DNA from: Narthecium ossifragum
Lineage: Eukaryota; Streptophyta; Magnoliopsida; Dioscoreales; Nartheciaceae
Length of the DNA: 64,000 nucleotides
Direction of reading: 5' to 3'
NCBI GenBank assembly: GCA_963920575.1
Contig: OY986969.1
Span: 5,342,001-5,406,000, forward strand
Part shown: in pieces, positions 59,001-64,000 of the stretch
How positions within the stretch are numbered: position 1 is the first letter of the stretch
Layout: each line of letters starts with the position of its first letter
Program-made: the position numbers and the translations under genes
The notes under the pieces: model-generated
The model's input: the letters and a program-made list of their open reading frames with translations, nothing else
The model's database searches: none
What the model was told of the DNA's origin: nothing

Positions 59001-61792
59001 ATATGTGCAAAAATTGATTATTCAAGTTAACAGTGCGGGTAAGTAAGAAAAGACAACTGCAACGAAAATGCTAAATCGTATAAACCTACTTTCGAAGTAA
59101 TCTATCGCCCATTCTGCAAGTGCTTCCATCATTAAAGGCCAAAGACTCCACATCTCCAATGAAATTGTCGGGGAGAAGAATGTCATATAGGAGACTATTT
59201 CCAAAACTTCCTCAAAAACCTCTGTGAATAGAAACCAGGAAAACAAGTTTCAACAAAACACCAATATCCAAGAATGGTTAGGGCGCATCTATTTACACAG
59301 CATGCAGTGAAGTACATTTTACAAATATATAGAAACCATAACAACCAAAGGAACAAAAACTGAACATCCTTACATTGAAGGTTGCAATAACTGGTGAGTC
59401 CAGACAAATAAGAGACAACAATTCATTTAGTTCAAGCTGGACTACTGGGGACCACGAAGCTGACAATTGTGTTCTAACAGTCCAAACTTTTGATTCCAAA
59501 ATGGAGAAAGATTATTTCTTCTCAAAAAAATGAAGAAAGATAATTATAAACATATTAAACGAAATAATTTTGCAAGTGCTACCACCTTCACATAGAACTA
59601 CAACGAAAAGTCAGCTTACGCAGACTGCGCAAGATCCACATGATATCAGGATCACAAAATATTGGCTAATCTGTTAAGAGTTGAAAAGTGTTTACTAAGA
59701 CTTTCACAACTGACAGCTATATAATCAAAGGCTTTAGAATACAAGAACATATAAGCATAGGTCAGTATGCTATTTTCTTACAGATAAGGTTGCATGAGCA
59801 AGGGACATCACAGAAATGTTAAATTAATAAGTGATAGATGTTGCAGCGGGTCAAGTCAGCTAGAAAATCAGGTCAATTATGTACAAAAAATTCCACAGAA
59901 CCAAAGATAGCAATTGCTTCAATCGGGCCTATTCTACTAAGGAACAAGGAATTTACCTATTGATTAATATCTACTAGCTTGATCTGATCTAATCTAATTA
60001 GTATAAACAGACTTGGTGTGACACAGGTCACGAACATAGTTCACCCTCAATGTAAGGTTTGTTACACAAACTACGAAAGATATGCATGCCTTTCCTTCTT
60101 CTAGAAGCTTAAATGAATGGCAAATAACAGCATTTATATGAGAGTCAATGTAGACCACTAATTTATGTAGAACATTCATATGAAACATTTTCTCCTATAT
60201 TCTGACCTAGCCAAAAAACTTATGTTGGGAACGCACTAGAAATCATAGATACAGGAATGGACAGACATTTTCCTAAATGCTAGTTGCTATATGAGATCAA
60301 TGCCAAACAGACTGGGTTAATAAACTCTTCGTCACATTATTGGACATCCTAGCTTCCCAACTATGAAATGACAATCAGTTGATAAACATCATAGACTCCA
60401 GAATTAATGGAGGGTGACTTAAAATTCATTCAGATGATTAGCAACTTATGTGCCTTGTTGTTAAGGCGACACTAGAAGAAGCTCAAACAAAGATTTCATA
60501 ATGACGACCTAAAGTCTTCACATCAGTGAAAAGGAACAAAAAATAGCAAAAGTACAGCATCATCCTTAAAGAAATATGAGACTCGCCATGCAGGTAACAA
60601 GCATCTTTGCAGCTGCCTCAGCACCAGCCGAGACTGCCAAAAATCTCCTAGAAGGCTGCTTCAGAGATCATGTTATTTTGGCAGGCTTGGCGACACAGTG
60701 TAGCCTGTAAACCACCTCGCACTGCTTTTCTCACATAGGCATTATCCGCATATATACATATATATATATGCCATGCCCTAGACTGACATATATTGAAGGT
60801 TGGAGAATCCATCACCCCATACTACTTTCAGAATAAGTCTAATAAACACATTTAAAAAGCATAAAAAGGGAAAGTAACCATGTTTCCATATTCATATAGT
60901 CGAGAAAAAAAAACTTTTTCATAAGAATGGAACCAAGTGTAGAAGGCATAATATTGCTCGTCCCAAAACTCAATTTGCTAGACAATATGACCAGATTTCA
61001 GCCTAAAAACAAGAACAAAAAATTTAAAGCTTGAACTAAGCTATAGATTCATGATTGATGGTATATGCTACATAGGTTTACTACAAAAAAGTAACACTCC
61101 CAATAATAATCCAATTCTGATAGACTCCAAATGAGAAACGTATGTTACATATAGTAAGTCAATGAGTTTTAGCCATTAATTTAGTTCTCCCATCAGATAA
61201 CTGAAGAAACTGACCACTCATATGCATAAAACCAAAAAACATAGTGAAGAGTGTATATAAAAGATAGCATAGATACCTTGGCCATCTGTGGTCAACATCT
61301 TTCGCATAATCGGTAATAAAATTGGCTCGATTTGGACAAAGAGATGGGGGAGCCTGCTTACAGACTCAAGAATAGTACTAATAGCACGCAGACAACNNNN
61401 NNNNNNNNNNNNNNNNNNNNNNNNNNNNNNNNNNNNNNNNNNNNNNNNNNNNNNNNNNNNNNNNNNNNNNNNNNNNNNNNNNNNNNNNNNNNNNNNNNNN
61501 NNNNNNNNNNNNNNNNNNNNNNNNNNNNNNNNNNNNNNNNNNNNNNNNNNNNNNNNNNNNNNNNNNNNNNNNNNNNNNNNNNNNNNNNNNNNNNNNGAAT
61601 AAAAAATTGTGCCAAAGCAAATAAGACAATACCCTTGCATGCTTCAACAAAGGACCTCAATGCAAAGACTGAATCCACGCGCACAGGGAGCTCTGGATCA
61701 CGCATTCCAGAAACTACACTATGAAATGCTCCACGGAAATTGTTCTGGTCTGCAAAGTTGATATGGGCATATTGCCCTGCAACCCATGCCGC
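53028..61792 (-). CDS. SAD2: Importin-beta family nuclear transport receptor (SAD2/importin-7/8 type), 3' part
   Basis: Carries cargo proteins through nuclear pores under Ran control; Arabidopsis SAD2 is linked to ABA responses and miRNA activity. Exons read on minus: 61792-61633, one ending at 61277 that enters the N gap, 59221-59090, 58537-58434, 58194-58015, 57107-56968, 56883-56744, about 56304-56152, 53411-53288, 53179-53028 (stop TGA at 53028-53030). Diagnostic blocks: [142 protein letters not shown] and the C-terminal [16 protein letters not shown]. The acidic segments near the C-terminus are typical of importin-7/8. The N-terminal half (Ran-binding HEAT repeats) is beyond the window or in unrecognised exons; one or more exons are lost in the gap. 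Confidence 0.93.
53412..56151 (-). other. 2.7-kb intron of the importin gene
   Basis: AT-rich; no gene or bounded transposon is recognised. It is the longest intron visible for this gene, together with 59222-61276. Confidence 0.7.
57171..57292. repeat. Perfect 61-bp tandem duplication in an intron
   Basis: The unit beginning aggccaaatcaacctatgtg at 57171 repeats from 57232 without any difference I can see. Confidence 0.95.
57487..57832. mobile_element. MITE made of TTAGCTAATGCA palindromes, in an intron
   Basis: Terminal inverted repeats GGGTGTTTGGTTG and its counterpart GGGGATGTTTGGTTG, flanked by tcaga (57482-57486 and 57833-57837). The interior is a series of attagctaatgcatgc-like palindromes. 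Intronic in the importin gene. Confidence 0.8.
59222..61276 (-). other. 2.05-kb intron of the importin gene
   Basis: The flanking exons join directly in the protein family (TTDGQ to EVFEEV), so no exon is expected here, and none is seen. Confidence 0.75.
61397..61596. other. Assembly gap of 200 N
   Basis: Exactly 200 unknown bases, probably a fixed-size placeholder. By comparison with the importin-7/8 family, roughly 75-80 residues are missing between the exons on either side. Confidence 0.98.
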
Positions 61793-62689
61793 CTAAAGAA
61801 TCCAAATAACCAACAGCAGAAATGACACCCATTTTGAAGCAAAGTACATAGAACAAAACGAAAAAAATTCTCAAAACCAAGATCACTAGGGCAATTAATA
61901 AAATTTGGAGTTGGTAGTATTACAAGGCAGGGATAATAAATTTTAATAATCATAGAAGAGTATGAATATTAAATAGTGTAACCTAAGTAAGATTAATCAA
62001 TGACCACATGCACATTTTTCCCTTCTATTTACAACATTTTGGCATCCATCAAAACAAAAGCAATACAAAGGGAGCCTAAAGCTAAAATATTGAACAAATT
62101 AGAGCATTTCAATGCACAAAACCAAGCATATACCCACAGATGAGACTAAGCTCTGAAATATGAACATGGGTCGAAAAAGTTGAACAAATTAGAGTATTTC
62201 AATGCCTGAAACCCAACCCAACACACACAGATGAGCCTAGTCTCTAAAATATGAACATAGGTCAACAAAGTTTCCGATGTGAAATTTATGTGAGAATGAG
62301 ACTTTGGAAAGGCTGGCTTGCACAAAATTAGTTATATTATGCAGCAAAATCATCTAATATAAGTTCCATCATACAGAGACAGTGCAGTTTCTGTTGATGA
62401 AATATGGGCTGCGAAAAAATCTCAATGAAATTAAAAAAAATGATGTAGAATAATTCACCAGTAAAGGAACATCTTTTAAGGAGCAAAGTAGTAGGGTTCC
62501 AAGTTCACATACATAACCTTAAAAGGAGAATATACAAAAAATAGATGCCAAGTGGCTAAGTGTTAAACCCACGAAGAAAACTCAGGTACTCTGTGTGTGC
62601 CAGCAACATCCACCATATAACCCCATTGTGATCAGGTAGCGTTTCTGGGCCACGAGGCAGATGAAGAGCAAATTATGGGCAGACACATG
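61793..62689. other. Intron or upstream part of the importin gene, no exon recognised
   Basis: Further N-terminal exons should lie to the right of 61792, but I cannot find them up to 64000. A near-repeat of about 55 bp occurs at 62096-62150 and 62182-62245 (tgaacaaattagag...). Confidence 0.5.
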
Positions 62690-63566
62690 CATGGATTGTC
62701 GTCCCGGTGGTACGCGCCGTGCCAGTGACCTGCCGGTACGGTTCGTACCACCGGTACGCCATGTGCCGGAGCGGTACGGGACCGGTACAGCATCAGCCGG
62801 AGCAAGAGGAAAAGAGAGGAGTAAGAGAGAAAAGAGGAGGAGGAGAAGTGGGGAGGAGGAGGAGAGGTAGAAGAGTGGAGGAGAAGGAGAGGAGATCCAA
62901 TAGAGAGGCGCTAGATCCGGCATCGTCGATCGTCGACAAAAGGAGAGAGGGAGAGATCGTCGGCGAGAGGAGGAGGCGATCGACGATGTTAGGGTTAGAT
63001 TATTTTACTTATTTTATAACACTAACTCACGTTAACGGGTTACGGGTGTGGATAATGGGTTTGGATAACGGGTTTAAAAAGGTATAACACTAACTTACCC
63101 TAATACTCTCTCCCACACGCCGACGAGCTCTCTCTGTCGCCTCCATCGAGCTCTCTCCTCCTCCGCTGTCGATCTCTCTCCTCCTCCGCCGTCAATCTCT
63201 CTCCTCCTCCGCCATCGATCTCTCTCCGCCGCCTCCGAATAAGGATCTCCTCCCTTCCTCTCCTTTCCCTCTCTCTTCTCCTCCCCTCTCCTTCCCAATT
63301 CTCTCCTCCCCCCTTCCTCCTCCACCCATCGTCTCCTACCTTATTTTTTCTCTGCTCCCCCCCTCTCCTTCACCTCTCTTCCTCAGGCCGGTACTGGCCG
63401 GTTTGTACCGGTCGGTATTCATCCAAACCAGCGTGTATAAACCGGCCGGTACACATCCGGTCTCCCCCTAATCCGATCCGGGGGAGAAAACCATTCCAGT
63501 TAGCCACCAGTACGGTAAATATCAGCCGGTACGCACAGTACCGACCGGTATGGAAATCCATGGACG
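62690..63566. mobile_element. Non-autonomous element rich in CCGGTAC palindromes
   Basis: The ends are inversely related (catggattgtcgtcccggt on the left; its counterpart around 63545-63566 on the right). Inside lie many ccggtac/gtaccgg copies in both end regions (62705-62800, 63385-63550) and GA/CT-rich self-complementary arms (62810-62990, 63105-63380). I see no transposase and no clear target duplication. Confidence 0.6.
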
Positions 63567-64000
63567 CATGTACTCATGCTATCACATGAGAGAATTTCTC
63601 TAAATCCACCAAGGATCAAATAGCATAAAAGTTTTCACATGCCAGGATTCAGACTTCCCAACTAAGATAGATTCATTCACAGCTTTTAGAAATGAAGGAC
63701 AGGATCCCACCGAAGAAGCAAGAAAGCCTGCATTCAGCCGATGACTCTACCCTCCAACAAATGAACTATTTAGCTCAAAAAATAAAATAAAAAATAGATA
63801 GAGTATCTAGTGTCCTACCATATTCCAGTTTTATCATCAACCAAAATTGCCACAAGAGGGTTGCTAAAAACCCATAGATGTGGAACATCTAGTGCATAGA
63901 TATATTTTTTCCCTCCAGACCAGACAATATACCGTGTTTTTAAATTGCCTTTCTATATATCCAACCTACATATGCAGCAACCACGGGATTGAATTACAGA
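63567..64000. other. AT-rich sequence, nothing recognised
   Basis: No ORF or repeat that I can support; probably still within the importin gene's intron. Confidence 0.5.

Noticed and set aside
61288..61724. ORFs running through the N gap
   Set aside because: Unknown bases are translated as X; these frames have no support beyond the importin exons on the minus strand.
62582..63325. ORFs of 70-126 codons near the right end
   Set aside because: They read through CCGGTAC and GA/CT repeats of a non-autonomous element; the composition is Arg/Glu or Ser/Leu low complexity.

Overview
The window is nuclear DNA from a flowering plant: genes with GT-AG introns, Athila-type Ty3/gypsy, L1-type LINE, MuDR-type, PIF-like and Helitron-like transposons, and two conserved plant genes. 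I cannot place the lineage more precisely. Only about 13 kb (38.5-42.1 kb and 53.0-61.8 kb) belongs to ordinary host genes; most of the rest is layered transposon sequence. There is one assembly gap of exactly 200 N (61397-61596).

Layout. 1-5905: an L1-type LINE relic split by a rearranged LTR element (463-5743) whose two LTR copies face each other yet sit inside one 5-bp target duplication; a long-TIR DNA element (2016-3119) sits inside it. 5906-8040: anonymous DNA with a foldback repeat and possible gene relics. 8040-10463: a truncated gypsy element (gag relic plus LTR). 10464-26769: a nested stack: an LTR-like sequence holds a Helitron-like repeat and a solo LTR (12034-25468), which in turn holds an 11.8-kb Athila element (12654-24463) with an open 1900-residue gag-pol frame. 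27864-37893: a 10-kb MULE with 214-bp terminal inverted repeats and a perfect 10-bp target duplication. It carries an open four-exon transposase on + and a convergent Ulp1/C48-protease-like accessory gene on -. Its introns and intergenic spacer are filled with degenerate arrays built on ACGCGT. Helitron-like 3' ends flank it on both sides. 38.5-42.1 kb: the NSE3 gene (SMC5/6 complex, MAGE domain). 42214-43667: a PIF-like element that appears to carry FIP1-like gene fragments. 43789-51429: a decayed L1-type LINE with an 18-bp target duplication, interrupted by a 2-kb solo LTR and a MITE. 53028-61792 and beyond: the 3' part of an importin-beta family gene (SAD2/importin-7/8 type) on -, running off toward the right edge. 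62690-63566: a palindrome-rich repeat element.

The main unexplained signal is that several unrelated elements are built around arrays of short palindromes. In four LTR types, copies of GATCGATC with type-specific flanks lie just upstream of the LTR TATA box, in three of the four at nearly constant distance. In the Athila element they lie in the leader and 3' region, and the MULE uses ACGCGT instead. All boundaries, exon limits and difference counts were read by eye, and no database search was run.
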